Assembly (NCBI RefSeq): GCF_002844575.1
Contig: NZ_PIQO01000017.1
Coordinates: forward strand, 1 to 64,000
Reading direction: 5' to 3'
Length of the DNA stretch: 64,000 bases
Source of the DNA: Heyndrickxia camelliae
GTDB taxonomy: Bacteria; Bacillota; Bacilli; Bacillales; Bacillaceae_C
Shown here: piece by piece, positions 7,615 through 16,499 of the stretch
Layout: the number at the start of each line of letters is the position of its first letter
Position numbering within the stretch: position 1 is the first letter of the stretch
Position numbers and translations under genes: made by a program
Notes under the pieces: generated by a model
The model's database searches: none
Told to the model about the DNA's origin: nothing
What the model saw: only the letters and a program-made list of their open reading frames with translations

Positions 7615-7827
7615 ATGTTAAAAACCAAATTAATTTATGCTTCAACTGAAAATTATGGTAAACCTAACTCAGTGTATAGAGACATAGATTTCAATATTAA
7701 TAAGTTTATTGATGAAGAAAATATTGATGAGAGTAATTTAATTGATATTAAATATTCCCTAATTGGTTATTTTCATAACGAAGAAGGACAACTTGAAGGA
7801 TCGGCTTTGATTGTTTATAGGAAATAA
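7615..7827 (+). CDS. Cse60-like sporulation-associated small protein
   Basis: A 70-residue protein matching the Cse60 layout: an N-terminal strand (KTKLIYAST), a central helix (DINKFIDEENI, read with neighbours), then SNLIDIKYSLIGYF and a SALIVYRK end. Bacillus cse60 is known as a sigma-E-dependent sporulation gene of unknown biochemical role; phage copies are common. Its presence here fits an element tied to sporulation, but no sporulation promoter is obvious upstream. Confidence 0.6.
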   Translation: MLKTKLIYASTENYGKPNSVYRDIDFNINKFIDEENIDESNLIDIKYSLIGYFHNEEGQLEGSALIVYRK

Positions 7828-7855
7828 ATTGATAATAAAAAAGGAGAATGATATT

Positions 7856-8533
7856 ATGCTATTTAATCGAAATGAACCTGTATTTGGAAAACCAATTGAA
7901 CAACCTTCACAAGAACTAGTAAAAAATACTTTGGGATTACATAATGCTTCACTTGAAGATGCTTTGAAATATGGTGGTGATTTAACTAGAGCTGCGATTG
8001 GATCAATGAATTTAACAATGAAAAAGAAATACATAATTGTAGATACAAAAATTCATATGCTAATACCGGGAATGTGTCCTGCTATTCCGGGATGGCATAC
8101 AGATGGAGTACCTAGAGGGGCAAACTTAGATCCTACAGCAAAACAAGCGCCGAATATTCATGCACAAGAAGAAATGGATAGTCCAATATTTCATTTATTA
8201 GTAACAGGAACATCATGTTTAACTAAATTTATTAAAGATAGAAATATTGATTTAGCAGTACCTGATGAACCTGATACAAAATTATATAAAATGGTTTCTT
8301 CACAAGTTAATCAAAAAGTATTAAATGGTGAATTAGAAACATACGAAGCACCTTCTTGTGTTCCTGTAATGTGGGATTGGTGGGAAGTTCACACTGGCAT
8401 TCCAGCTAAGCATCATGAATGGAGATTCTTAATAAGAGTTACTGAATCTGATATTCAACAACCGAAAACTGATCTGAGAGACATTATTCGAACTCAACAA
8501 CAAGGTTATATGCCTATGGAATTTGGATGGTAA
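7856..8533 (+). CDS. probable Fe(II)/2-oxoglutarate-dependent oxygenase
   Basis: A 225-residue protein. GWHTDGV supplies the HxD iron ligands (about residues 79-81), and VHTGIPAKHHEWRFLIR supplies the distal histidine with an arginine 11 residues on, the pattern HxD...Hx10-11R of double-stranded beta-helix oxygenases. Substrate cannot be read from sequence; with five DNA methyltransferases in the element, oxidation of a methylated base is attractive but unproven. ATG 7856 is 9 bases from AAGGAG and is preferred to an upstream start at 7811. Confidence 0.55.
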   Translation: MLFNRNEPVFGKPIEQPSQELVKNTLGLHNASLEDALKYGGDLTRAAIGSMNLTMKKKYIIVDTKIHMLIPGMCPAIPGWHTDGVPRGANLDPTAKQAPNIHAQEEMDSPIFHLLVTGTSCLTKFIKDRNIDLAVPDEPDTKLYKMVSSQVNQKVLNGELETYEAPSCVPVMWDWWEVHTGIPAKHHEWRFLIRVTESDIQQPKTDLRDIIRTQQQGYMPMEFGW

Positions 8534-8534
8534 T

Positions 8535-8705
8535 ATGACAAGGATTAAGGATCTTTACAAGAAACACTTAAACGGTCATAAATTTAAAGAATTAAATGAA
8601 CATGGATTGGATTTAAATATCAAACATCCGTCTGAACTAATCGGAAACAATCCAATTATGCAGCAAATGGCAAGTAAACATTCGAAGTATCTTAATAAGA
8701 ATTAA
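8535..8705 (+). CDS. unknown 56-aa protein
   Basis: ATG 8535 begins one base after the oxygenase stop, so translation is probably coupled. Basic and helical (TRIKDLYKKHLNGHKFKEL). Possibly a partner of the oxygenase. Confidence 0.5.
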   Translation: MTRIKDLYKKHLNGHKFKELNEHGLDLNIKHPSELIGNNPIMQQMASKHSKYLNKN

Positions 8706-8717
8706 GGAGGAAGCCAA

Positions 8718-9041
8718 ATGTTAATTGAACTAAAAGACGGTGGAATTACAGAAATCTACACAGATAGAGAATCATATGGTGGTTGTGATACTTGTGACTG
8801 GGGAAGTCAATACATAAATGAATTTAGAGTTGAAATGACTACAGGAAATATTAAAGTAGAGATTGATCAAATGTATGACTATGCTGTTTCCGAGGATTAT
8901 TTGATGAAATTATTTTTCACGAATATAGATTTAATTAAATCATTTACAGAAACGGAGTTTTTCAATTGGATTGAATCACAATTAACAAAAGACTTTAATG
9001 AACAAGTGGAGAAACTAAAAATTGAATTTGTGAGCAAATAA
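8718..9041 (+). CDS. unknown 107-aa acidic protein
   Basis: AAGGAGG precedes the ATG. CDTC near residue 23 could be a metal or redox site. The N-terminus is beta-rich (LIELKDGGITEIYTD) and the C-terminus helical. No family recognised. Confidence 0.55.
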   Translation: MLIELKDGGITEIYTDRESYGGCDTCDWGSQYINEFRVEMTTGNIKVEIDQMYDYAVSEDYLMKLFFTNIDLIKSFTETEFFNWIESQLTKDFNEQVEKLKIEFVSK

Positions 9042-9075
9042 ATGTGACATTTTAATAGAATAGGATGAGATAAAA

Positions 9076-9405
9076 ATGAAGACAATTAAGGAATTTGAAT
9101 ATAATGGTTATCAAGTTGTTATCAAGGCAAATTTCTCATGGAACGGATGGCATGCCGTAAACTGTGTAGATTTTACAACTTTTATATTGAAAGATGAGAA
9201 GGTATTAAAAGAATACGTGGATTCGGCTTATGAGGACAAACCATATCGAATATTATTCTGGACTGTAAAGCCAAAAAGAAATTTAAGAGAATTAGCTGAA
9301 ATAGTATTAAATGATTCGATTAACTATGCAAAGAAATGGATTAATAGGCGTTCATATGAAAGTAAGATGACAAATGGATTATTGGAGAGCTTGGATTCAC
9401 TTTAA
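9076..9405 (+). CDS. unknown 109-aa protein
   Basis: Weak ribosome site (AGGATGAG). Alpha/beta protein with NFSWNGWHAV and a helical C-terminus. Function unknown. Confidence 0.5.
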   Translation: MKTIKEFEYNGYQVVIKANFSWNGWHAVNCVDFTTFILKDEKVLKEYVDSAYEDKPYRILFWTVKPKRNLRELAEIVLNDSINYAKKWINRRSYESKMTNGLLESLDSL

Positions 9406-9448
9406 AACGACAAGTTAAATTAAATAAATATAAAAGGAGTTATAAAAA

Positions 9449-9721
9449 ATGACTTATTCAAAACCGAGTTTATTAGATTTTGTAAATAATAGTGGAAAAT
9501 ATCTTGCATTAATGAATGATAGAGGAAATGAAGTTACTCGATATCTTACTTTCTTTATTGTGAGTGATAAAAATAAGGCTACTGAAGAAATAGAAAGCAT
9601 AATCAATGATTTAGGACAATGTTCTAAGACCATCTACAATTATGACAGAGTTGATTATTTTATTGAAGGATTAGGGTGGTTTTATTTAGTTGATTATACA
9701 AACGGAGTTATCGAATGTTAA
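9449..9721 (+). CDS. unknown 90-aa protein
   Basis: AAAGGAG precedes the ATG. Soluble, strand-helix pattern with several aromatics. Function unknown. Confidence 0.5.
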   Translation: MTYSKPSLLDFVNNSGKYLALMNDRGNEVTRYLTFFIVSDKNKATEEIESIINDLGQCSKTIYNYDRVDYFIEGLGWFYLVDYTNGVIEC

Positions 9722-9770
9722 TGAAATGTTGTTTTTATATTAAATAAATTAATGGTTTAGGAGGAATCTA

Positions 9771-10970
9771 ATGTTAAAAATTAATAACGTATATCAGGGT
9801 GACTCATTAGAACTACTCAAACAATTAGATGATAATTCTATAGATTCAATTGTAACTGATCCACCATATGAATTAGGATTCATGGGTAAGTCGTGGGATA
9901 AAACAGGAATTGCTTATAATATTGACTTATGGAAAGAGTGCCTAAGAGCATTAAAACCTGGCGGTCATCTATTAGCATTTGGAGGAACACGTACATATCA
10001 CAGAATGGCCTGTGCAATTGAAGATGCTGGATTTGAAATTAGGGATCAAATTCAATGGATTTATGGGAGTGGGTTTCCTAAGTCATATAATATAAGCAAA
10101 GGTATTGATAAAAAATTTGGTGCTGAAAGAGAGATAGTTGGGAAAAGGGTTCATCCAACATTAAAAAATGAACCGAATGTTAAGTCGAAAGCTTATCATG
10201 TTGAAACTTTAAATAGTAATAAAAATATGGAGTCATGGGACATTACGGCACCATCAACAGATTTAGCAAAACATTGGGATGGATGGGGAACTGCTCTAAA
10301 GCCTGCTAATGAACCAATTGTTATGGCAAGGAAACCTTTGAGTGAAAAATCTATTGTTGACAATGTTCTTAGATGGAAAACTGGTGGTATCAATATTGAT
10401 GATTCTAGGATTGAAGGTACATATGATAATTCAGGAAGATCAAACAGAACAGTAGATTATGTTGATGACACACAAGTTGCTAATAAAAAAGCCGGAATGA
10501 AGACAAGAGCTGATGCAAATGAACTAGGAAGATTTCCTGCTAATATTATTTTTGATGAGGAAGCTGCTTCTATTCTTGATGAGCAGAGTGGAACTTTAAA
10601 AAGTGGCTTCATGAAAGCTGGTCATCCATATGGAAAAGGTGATGGTCAAAATGTTTACGGAAAATTAACAGGGTTTACAAAAAAAGATACGCATGGGGAT
10701 TCTGGTGGGGCTTCGAGATTCTTTTATTGTGCAAAAGCAGCAAAAAAGGAAAAAGGAAAATTTAATAATCATCCAACAGTTAAACCGATGAAATTAATGG
10801 AGTATTTAGTTAGATTAATAACTCCAGAGAATGGAATAGTACTAGACCCTTTTGCTGGAAGTGGTACAACTTTATTAGCTTGTATTAATATGCAAAAGAA
10901 TTACATAGGATTTGAATTAAGTCAAGAGTACGTTGATATTATAAATCAGAGAATACATAATTTAGCATAA
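9771..10970 (+). CDS. beta-class DNA amino-methyltransferase (N6-A or N4-C)
   Basis: A 399-residue protein with catalytic motif IV DPPY at residues 30-33 and SAM-binding motif I FAGSGTT near residue 361, the permuted order of beta-class enzymes. HPTVKPMKLMEYLVR precedes motif I as in DpnA/M.PvuII-type enzymes. The ~230-residue middle (GAEREIVGKR... to RFPANIIFD) is the target-recognition insert. No restriction endonuclease lies beside it, so it is probably an orphan protective or regulatory methylase. Confidence 0.9.
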   Translation: MLKINNVYQGDSLELLKQLDDNSIDSIVTDPPYELGFMGKSWDKTGIAYNIDLWKECLRALKPGGHLLAFGGTRTYHRMACAIEDAGFEIRDQIQWIYGSGFPKSYNISKGIDKKFGAEREIVGKRVHPTLKNEPNVKSKAYHVETLNSNKNMESWDITAPSTDLAKHWDGWGTALKPANEPIVMARKPLSEKSIVDNVLRWKTGGINIDDSRIEGTYDNSGRSNRTVDYVDDTQVANKKAGMKTRADANELGRFPANIIFDEEAASILDEQSGTLKSGFMKAGHPYGKGDGQNVYGKLTGFTKKDTHGDSGGASRFFYCAKAAKKEKGKFNNHPTVKPMKLMEYLVRLITPENGIVLDPFAGSGTTLLACINMQKNYIGFELSQEYVDIINQRIHNLA

Positions 10971-11007
10971 TTATTAATTAAATACATAATAAAATGATGA
11001 TTTCATT

Positions 11008-11039
11008 AAAAAAGAAAAGAGATGAAATGAATTCATCTC
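11008..11039 (-). terminator. terminator for the minus-strand gene
   Basis: Read on the minus strand, GAGATGAA pairs with TTCATCTC (8 bp) around a short loop and is followed by TTTTCTTTTTT, one base past the TAG of the minus-strand gene. Confidence 0.75.
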
Positions 11040-11354
11040 CTATAAATCTAATTTTCTAACAATATATTCTTCAGTAGCTTGATCTATCATGTCTTGCCAA
11101 GTATTGAATTCAGTGTTGGATTTAACATAAATGTCCCATTCATCATCGGGAATTGCTTTAAAGTCTTCAGAGGTTTCTACGGTGAATTTTGATTTGTCTA
11201 ACATTTCGTCAAAAGAAGTGTGTGTTTTCATGAATGAATCTGTAAAAAGTTCAGCGAAGGATACTGATGTTGTTTGTTCAAGTTCTTTAGCATTTCTTTC
11301 TAATTGTTTAAGTTGTTTTTGAAGCTTATCAAAGCCTTTAATTTTAATACCCAT
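11040..11354 (-). CDS. conserved phage protein of unknown function
   Basis: A 104-residue protein with an AAGGAGGTGAT site on the minus strand. The opening MGIKIKGFDKLQKQLKQLE is like the first helix of small phage head-tail or minor structural proteins, followed by FTDSFMKTHTSFDEML and a WQDMIDQATEEYIVRKL end. It is the only minus-strand gene apart from the HTH gene and is a self-contained unit with its own terminator, as in a morphon or lysogenically expressed cargo gene. Confidence 0.65.
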   Translation of the reverse strand: MGIKIKGFDKLQKQLKQLERNAKELEQTTSVSFAELFTDSFMKTHTSFDEMLDKSKFTVETSEDFKAIPDDEWDIYVKSNTEFNTWQDMIDQATEEYIVRKLDL

Positions 11355-11479
11355 ATTATCACCTCCTTATTGAGGTTAGATAAGGACAATGATCACACAA
11401 GTTCTAATGTTCTTGCGAGGTGGAAAGAGTTAGCTGCATATATTGAAAATAAATAATAAAAATAAATTAACAAATACAG

Positions 11480-11508
11480 TTGACAATATATAATTAAATT
11501 GCTAATAT
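11480..11508 (+). promoter_or_regulatory. element-type promoter before the replication region
   Basis: TTGACA (11480-11485), 17-bp spacer containing AATTAAATT, -10 TAATAT (11503-11508). The 100 bp to its left hold an in-frame remnant (11370-11456, SSNVLARWKELAAYIENK) without a ribosome site, probably a decayed gene end. Confidence 0.7.
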
Positions 11509-11543
11509 TAATAATGTACCCAATAACGAAAGGAAGTGAAAAT

Positions 11544-11861
11544 ATGAAACTATTAAGATTAAAACCAGAAGTTTACGAGTATTATAGGACAAAGGTTAAA
11601 GGCAACAAAGATATCTCATATGATCAAGCTTGTAAGAAATTAACTAGAAATGTTCAATGTGCAACAGAACTTGAGCCAAGAAATGACTTCGAAAAGGAAA
11701 TAGGAAATAAAGCTTATCTCTATGGTAACCTGTTTATAGTAGTTAGAAAAGGTAGAGTTGTATATTTGAAGAATCATAGTAAATTAAAAAGTAAGCATGG
11801 TTGGTATTTTGATGCTAAGAAGTACATAACATTATCAAACGAGTTAGGAATTGTTAGTTAA
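11544..11861 (+). CDS. unknown 105-aa basic protein
   Basis: ATG 11544 lies 6 bases after AAAGGAAG; the longer frame from 11499 begins within the promoter. The protein is basic and strand-rich in the middle (GNLFIVVRKGRVVYLK). As the first gene after the promoter leading to the replication module it could be a replication accessory factor. Confidence 0.6.
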   Translation: MKLLRLKPEVYEYYRTKVKGNKDISYDQACKKLTRNVQCATELEPRNDFEKEIGNKAYLYGNLFIVVRKGRVVYLKNHSKLKSKHGWYFDAKKYITLSNELGIVS

Positions 11862-11962
11862 ATAATAAAATTAAATTATATATTGAAAGGTGGTGAGGTC
11901 GAATTGTTAACTACACGACAGACTCTAATTGGGAGAAGTCCACCAAAATAAACACGCTCAAT

Positions 11963-11990
11963 CTCACTCGTACTCTCTCATGCTCACTCG
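11963..11990. repeat. CTCACTCG direct repeats upstream of the replication genes
   Basis: CTCACTCG occurs at 11963-11970 and 11983-11990, exactly 20 bp apart, in a short C-rich, strongly strand-asymmetric patch inside the 214-bp gap before the SSB-like gene. The second copy is flanked by CATG on both sides. The same gap has a 15-codon frame (about 11904) with an AAAGGTGG site that I do not count as a gene. Confidence 0.45.
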
Positions 11991-12075
11991 CATGAAGTTG
12001 AAATTCACATAAAAGAGATTTTTTATCGTAATACATAAAAAAATTGATAAGGAATAAGAGGAGGAAATTATTAAT

Positions 12076-13110
12076 ATGGCTAAAACAAAACATGGCTTAC
12101 CACAAACAAGAGGATTTTTTCAAATCAAAGGATTAGCTACTGGACTACAAAGAGATGGTGCTTTAAAAACTCATACATATGATAGTGGAAGTACAAAAAA
12201 AACTTTAAACTTTGGTTTAAAAACTAATGAGGATTCAACTGTATATGTTCAAGTAGAAGGATATAAAAATAAGGATGTTTATCTATTTAAACAATCAGAA
12301 ACAAAAGGTCAAGCAGGTGAACAAAAAGTAGTACCTTGGGATAAAAAATATGACTATGAAGATCAAGGTTTTAATGTTATTGGGGTTAAGGTTGGTCTTG
12401 AAAAAGATGAGAACGGAAAAAATATTATTAATAATCTGATCGATTTTGATGCTGCGGAAGAAATAAGTAATGCTTTGAAAGATGATACTTCAATATTTGT
12501 AAGAGGAGATTTAGATTATTCTTCATTTACCAATGATCAGGGAGAAGTAAAGCGAAGTAAGAAATTTCTAGTGAAGAATCTTTATTTAGCTAAAGATATT
12601 GATTTTGAAGCTGAAGACTATAAAGAAATATCAGACTTTAAACAAAAAATTATTTTTACAGGAATTCAAAAATCTGATGATAAAGGTGAAACAAAGTTTG
12701 TTGTAGAAGCTAAAATTGTTACAAGGAATTCCATTGAAGATACTGAGTTCATTGTTTATAACACTGCACTTGCAAATCAATTTAGAAAATCACTCAAACC
12801 ATTTACCGCAATCGATATTTGGGGAAATATTGTTAATAAAGTTGATGCTGATGATGTACAGGAATCAAAGGCTGTTTGGGGAGAAACTGATTCATTTAAA
12901 CGTGTAAATAATAACTATATTAGAGAGTTAGTTATTACTGGAGCAGATCCAGAATCAATTGATACTGAAACGTTTACTGAGGAAAATATACAAAATGCAA
13001 TCCAAAAATTAAAATCAGAAGGACAAGTTAATAAGACTAAGAAAGAAGAAGGTTCATGGGGTGATGCAACAGAAAGCGTAGAAATTAGTGATGATGATCT
13101 TCCATGGTAA
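12076..13110 (+). CDS. ssDNA-binding-like replication protein (YorF position)
   Basis: A 344-residue protein, beta-rich through most of its length, ending in an acidic linker and the tip SDDDLPW, close to the DDDIPF tip by which bacterial SSB recruits replisome partners. Two repeated beta domains are suggested by the similar segments around residues 60-180 and 190-290. It opens the replication module, where SPbeta has yorF. No enzymatic motifs. SSB function is inferred from the tip, composition and context. Confidence 0.6.
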   Translation: MAKTKHGLPQTRGFFQIKGLATGLQRDGALKTHTYDSGSTKKTLNFGLKTNEDSTVYVQVEGYKNKDVYLFKQSETKGQAGEQKVVPWDKKYDYEDQGFNVIGVKVGLEKDENGKNIINNLIDFDAAEEISNALKDDTSIFVRGDLDYSSFTNDQGEVKRSKKFLVKNLYLAKDIDFEAEDYKEISDFKQKIIFTGIQKSDDKGETKFVVEAKIVTRNSIEDTEFIVYNTALANQFRKSLKPFTAIDIWGNIVNKVDADDVQESKAVWGETDSFKRVNNNYIRELVITGADPESIDTETFTEENIQNAIQKLKSEGQVNKTKKEEGSWGDATESVEISDDDLPW

Positions 13111-13170
13111 TATAAAAATAAATTAATGTAAATTATAAAAAACTTATAATGTAATAGGAGTGATTACATA

Positions 13171-14313
13171 GTGGCAGTAGCAAAAAGAGGTAGTGCAGTT
13201 AAAAAAGGTTTAAAATTCTTTGTATTTGGTGAAGCAGGGACTTGGAAATCTTCATTTTCACTAGATTTCATGAAGATGAAAAATGAGGATGGTCGTCCAC
13301 TACGAGTATTGTATATTGATTGTGAAACTGGTAGCGTTGATAACTATTTAGAAGATTTAGAGGATCAAGGTATTGATCTTAACAATTTACTTCTGGTTTA
13401 TACAACAACGTATGCTGAAGTTGAAGAGTGGGCAACAAAGGCAATGAATGAGGAAGAATTGATGATTGAGAATGAAGATGGAGATTTAGAAGTTGTTTTA
13501 GATGCAGATGGTAACCCATTTGTTGCTGATGTAATTATTGTTGATGGTATTACTGTAATCAGTGATAATGTGAAATTTGCTGCAATCAATGTCTCTGAGA
13601 AACGTGCAAAATTAAAAGCAAAGTCTCAGGAAAAAACAGCTACAGAACAATTTGTTGCAGAAGCTACCGCAGGTCTTGAGTTTAAAGATCACGATAAGAT
13701 TAAAATGAAGGGTAAAAATCTTTTACGTAGTTTGATTACTGGAACTGATAAATATGTTGTTGTAACTTCTAGAGAAAAAACGAAAAAAGTAATGTCTAAT
13801 GTTGATGGAAAAATGCAACTAGTTGAGGTTGGTAAAATTCCTGATACATGGGATGGTGCAGAATATGAATTCTATACGGTTCTGAGACATTTTGAAGATG
13901 AAGATGGGACAATTAAAGCTCAAATTATGAGAAAAGATCGTACAAAAGTGTTTCAACAAAATGAAATTATTGATGAACCAACACCTTTATATTGGCAAGA
14001 GGTCATTACTAAGAATAAAGGGAAAGCATCAAATGTATTGAAAGATCGATATGAAGATTCGATTAGTAAAGATGAAGAGGTAATTGCTAAAGGTATTACA
14101 AAAAACCAAGATACAACACCTATAGAGGTAAATACTGAGCCACAAACAGTAGAGGATTATAGAAAAGAAATTCAAAAGGCGATAGATTCATTGTCACCAT
14201 CTAAAAAGAAGGCATTAAGACCAAAATTATCAAAAGCTGGACTTGATTTAGACTTTAATGCAATTGAAAAAATAGAAGACCTTAAGAAATTTTTATCATT
14301 AGCAACTGAATAA
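13171..14313 (+). CDS. RecA-fold ATPase (YorG/Sak4-like)
   Basis: A 380-residue protein from GTG 13171. A variant Walker A GEAGTWKSS (about 18-26) has tryptophan in place of the usual second glycine. VLYIDCETGS and the Walker B-like VIIVDGITVI follow, as in phage AAA/RecA proteins of the Sak4 type that load or anneal single strands. The C-terminal 60 residues (SPSKKKALRPKLSKAGL...) resemble a helical DNA-binding tail. It sits between the SSB-like gene and the helicase. Confidence 0.7.
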   Translation: MAVAKRGSAVKKGLKFFVFGEAGTWKSSFSLDFMKMKNEDGRPLRVLYIDCETGSVDNYLEDLEDQGIDLNNLLLVYTTTYAEVEEWATKAMNEEELMIENEDGDLEVVLDADGNPFVADVIIVDGITVISDNVKFAAINVSEKRAKLKAKSQEKTATEQFVAEATAGLEFKDHDKIKMKGKNLLRSLITGTDKYVVVTSREKTKKVMSNVDGKMQLVEVGKIPDTWDGAEYEFYTVLRHFEDEDGTIKAQIMRKDRTKVFQQNEIIDEPTPLYWQEVITKNKGKASNVLKDRYEDSISKDEEVIAKGITKNQDTTPIEVNTEPQTVEDYRKEIQKAIDSLSPSKKKALRPKLSKAGLDLDFNAIEKIEDLKKFLSLATE

Positions 14314-14320
14314 TTAATTA

Positions 14321-14360
14321 AATAGGAGAGAGTGATATATTATTCTCTCCTATTGTTTTA
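14321..14360 (+). terminator. 11-bp hairpin within the replication operon
   Basis: AATAGGAGAGA (14321-14331) pairs perfectly with TCTCTCCTATT (14344-14354), followed by GTTTTA. The short U run suggests partial termination between the ATPase gene and the gene at 14376. The ascending arm contains a GGAGAG that the hairpin would mask. Confidence 0.6.
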
Positions 14361-14375
14361 ATAGGGGTGAAGAAT

Positions 14376-15041
14376 ATGTTATTGAAATGTAATTATTGTG
14401 ATCCAAAAATATCGAAGGAAATGAAAGCAAATGGAATAAAACCAATAAAGACAATTAATACATCTAGTGATCAATATATTAAAGATGAAAAAGGAAAGTA
14501 TTATCATGTTGAATGTTATGTTCAGCACCTAATAAAAAAGAAATATACAGAAGAAGAGGCGCGTAAAAAATTAGAAGAAAGGATGGAAATAACAAAAAAT
14601 GAAATTCAAGAAACGTTAGACAGAGATGAGTTTTTTCAATGGATTAAAAACTACTATGATAGTTCCTTGCCATCATATTTCTGTATGAAGGTATCTGAGA
14701 TTGTTAAAGGTACGCATGATCAAGTAAATGAACCAATTTCGTATGTAACGTTATTAGATATTTATAGAACAATGGCTGTCTATCTACATAAAAATGCAAT
14801 GAAGAAAAATTTTAAAAAAACAGGACAAAGAATGAATTATGATTTAGCTGTAGTCATTGGAAATTACGGAGACTATAAGAAATATAAAGAAAGAGAAAGA
14901 CAATCTAATTTATCAAAAATCGATATTGAATCTAAAATACATGAATCAAAAAATTACTCCAATATTATTAAGAAAGTAAATAAAAAAGATAAGAATGATG
15001 AATTTGACTTATTAGATGTAATGGATGAATTATTGCTATAA
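14376..15041 (+). CDS. zinc-finger protein of the replication module (YorH position)
   Basis: A 221-residue basic protein. The N-terminus has CNYC (about 4-7) and later YHVECYVQH, a plausible CCHC zinc site, then a long charged helical region. Position between the Sak4-like ATPase and the DnaB-like helicase matches SPbeta yorH; a helicase-loader role is possible but unproven. ATG 14376 is favoured over GTG 14367, which overlaps the AGGGGTG site. Confidence 0.6.
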   Translation: MLLKCNYCDPKISKEMKANGIKPIKTINTSSDQYIKDEKGKYYHVECYVQHLIKKKYTEEEARKKLEERMEITKNEIQETLDRDEFFQWIKNYYDSSLPSYFCMKVSEIVKGTHDQVNEPISYVTLLDIYRTMAVYLHKNAMKKNFKKTGQRMNYDLAVVIGNYGDYKKYKERERQSNLSKIDIESKIHESKNYSNIIKKVNKKDKNDEFDLLDVMDELLL

Positions 15042-15053
15042 GGTGGGGTTACA

Positions 15054-16484
15054 TTGGCAGAAGATATTAGAGATAACTTTGACTTGGCAACAGAAGCGTT
15101 ATTAGTTGGGGCTATTTATTCAAAACCAATATTGTACGTTGATTATTCTGAGTTAATTAAATCAAAATATGATTTTTATGATGAAGATGTAAGATTCTTA
15201 TATGATATGTTTGCTCTTTACTATCAAACATTTTCACAGGAAATAAACGAATCAAAGATTACTATTTTTATGCAACAAGAACAAGAAAGATTTAAGCAAT
15301 TTAAGTCAATTGGTGGATGGAAAACAATAGAACGAAGTATGGAATTATCAGATCCAAGTGATATAAAAAAGTATTTTGATATCGTTAAGAAATATTCATT
15401 GGTAAGAGAATTTGAACGAAAAGGATTCCCAATTCAGAAGGTATTACAACATCCTAAGTTCACTCAAATGAAAGCAGAAGATATTGTAAGATCAATGAGA
15501 TTTAATGTTGATAATATCAATACAGTTATCGGTGGAGGAAAAAGTTCTGTAATCTTGGGAAAGAAATTTTCTAATAAATTAACACAATGGCGTGAATCTC
15601 CTGATATGGGAGCAACTATTCCGTTTGACATGTGGAATAAATATTTTCGTGGGCTAAGAAAGAAAAAAGTATTAGTTGATGGAATGCTTTCTAACGAAGG
15701 AAAAAGTAGAAGGATGGCTAAAGTTGTAAACTTTATGGGTGTTCTTAATCAAATTCCAATTTTGGTATTAGTAAATGAACAGGATGAAGATGAATGGTAT
15801 GCAATGCAAGCAAGTACAATTTGCAATAATTACGAGTTTAATTTCTTAAATAAAGAAAAAAAGTCTGGATTAATTGATATTAGAGAAGCTGATATTTTAA
15901 TGGGTAATTACCAATCAGAAGAAGACTTCAGGTTTATTTCAGAAACAGTCGGTGATTGGATAGCTGCAAGATCAAAGATATTTTTCTTGGAATTAAATAA
16001 ATACTCTGATGAAGACTTAGAACGTGAAATAAAGAAGCATGTTCTTGGTTTAGGTGTTCAATACGTTTTTTATGATACTTTAAAAGGTTATAAAACAGAC
16101 CAGTGGGAAACAGTCAAACAAACAACAACCCATATTAAAAATATCTGTAATGAAATGAATATAGGGGCATATGTCACTATTCAGCTTACAGATGAAACAC
16201 ATTTCATTGATATTTTTGATCTAACATCAAATAATATTGCAAATGCAAAGCAGCTTTATCATGTAGTAGATCATATGGTACTAGAAAAAAGATTAGCTCC
16301 AAAAGATTACGGAAAATACATGATTAAGAATGAATGGGGAGAATATCCTTTAGATATTAATAAAACATATTACGGACAAAAGATTGCTAAAAACCGTGGA
16401 GAGGGAAAGGGAAGTGTTTTAGTAACGGAAGTAGATTTAGATCGGAATAAATGGATAGAAAAAGGCTTTTTAATTAAATCTTAG
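15054..16484 (+). CDS. DnaB-like replicative helicase (YorI-like)
   Basis: A 476-residue protein from TTG 15054. The N-terminal third is helical like DnaB partner domains. The RecA fold follows: MLSNEGKSRRM (Walker A, near residue 218), LVLVNEQDEDEW, and the Walker B-like VQYVFYDTLKG near residue 340, then YVTIQLTDE. It unwinds the fork for the phage replicase. The adjacent primase-like gene supports a helicase-primase pair. Confidence 0.75.
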   Translation: MAEDIRDNFDLATEALLVGAIYSKPILYVDYSELIKSKYDFYDEDVRFLYDMFALYYQTFSQEINESKITIFMQQEQERFKQFKSIGGWKTIERSMELSDPSDIKKYFDIVKKYSLVREFERKGFPIQKVLQHPKFTQMKAEDIVRSMRFNVDNINTVIGGGKSSVILGKKFSNKLTQWRESPDMGATIPFDMWNKYFRGLRKKKVLVDGMLSNEGKSRRMAKVVNFMGVLNQIPILVLVNEQDEDEWYAMQASTICNNYEFNFLNKEKKSGLIDIREADILMGNYQSEEDFRFISETVGDWIAARSKIFFLELNKYSDEDLEREIKKHVLGLGVQYVFYDTLKGYKTDQWETVKQTTTHIKNICNEMNIGAYVTIQLTDETHFIDIFDLTSNNIANAKQLYHVVDHMVLEKRLAPKDYGKYMIKNEWGEYPLDINKTYYGQKIAKNRGEGKGSVLVTEVDLDRNKWIEKGFLIKS

Positions 16485-16499
16485 GCTAGGTGGTTTTAA

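Noticed and set aside
11370-11456. 28-codon frame from TTG with protein-like sequence (SSNVLARWKELAAYIENK)
   Set aside because: It has no ribosome site and overlaps the minus-strand gene's own translation signal; perhaps a gene remnant but not a gene.
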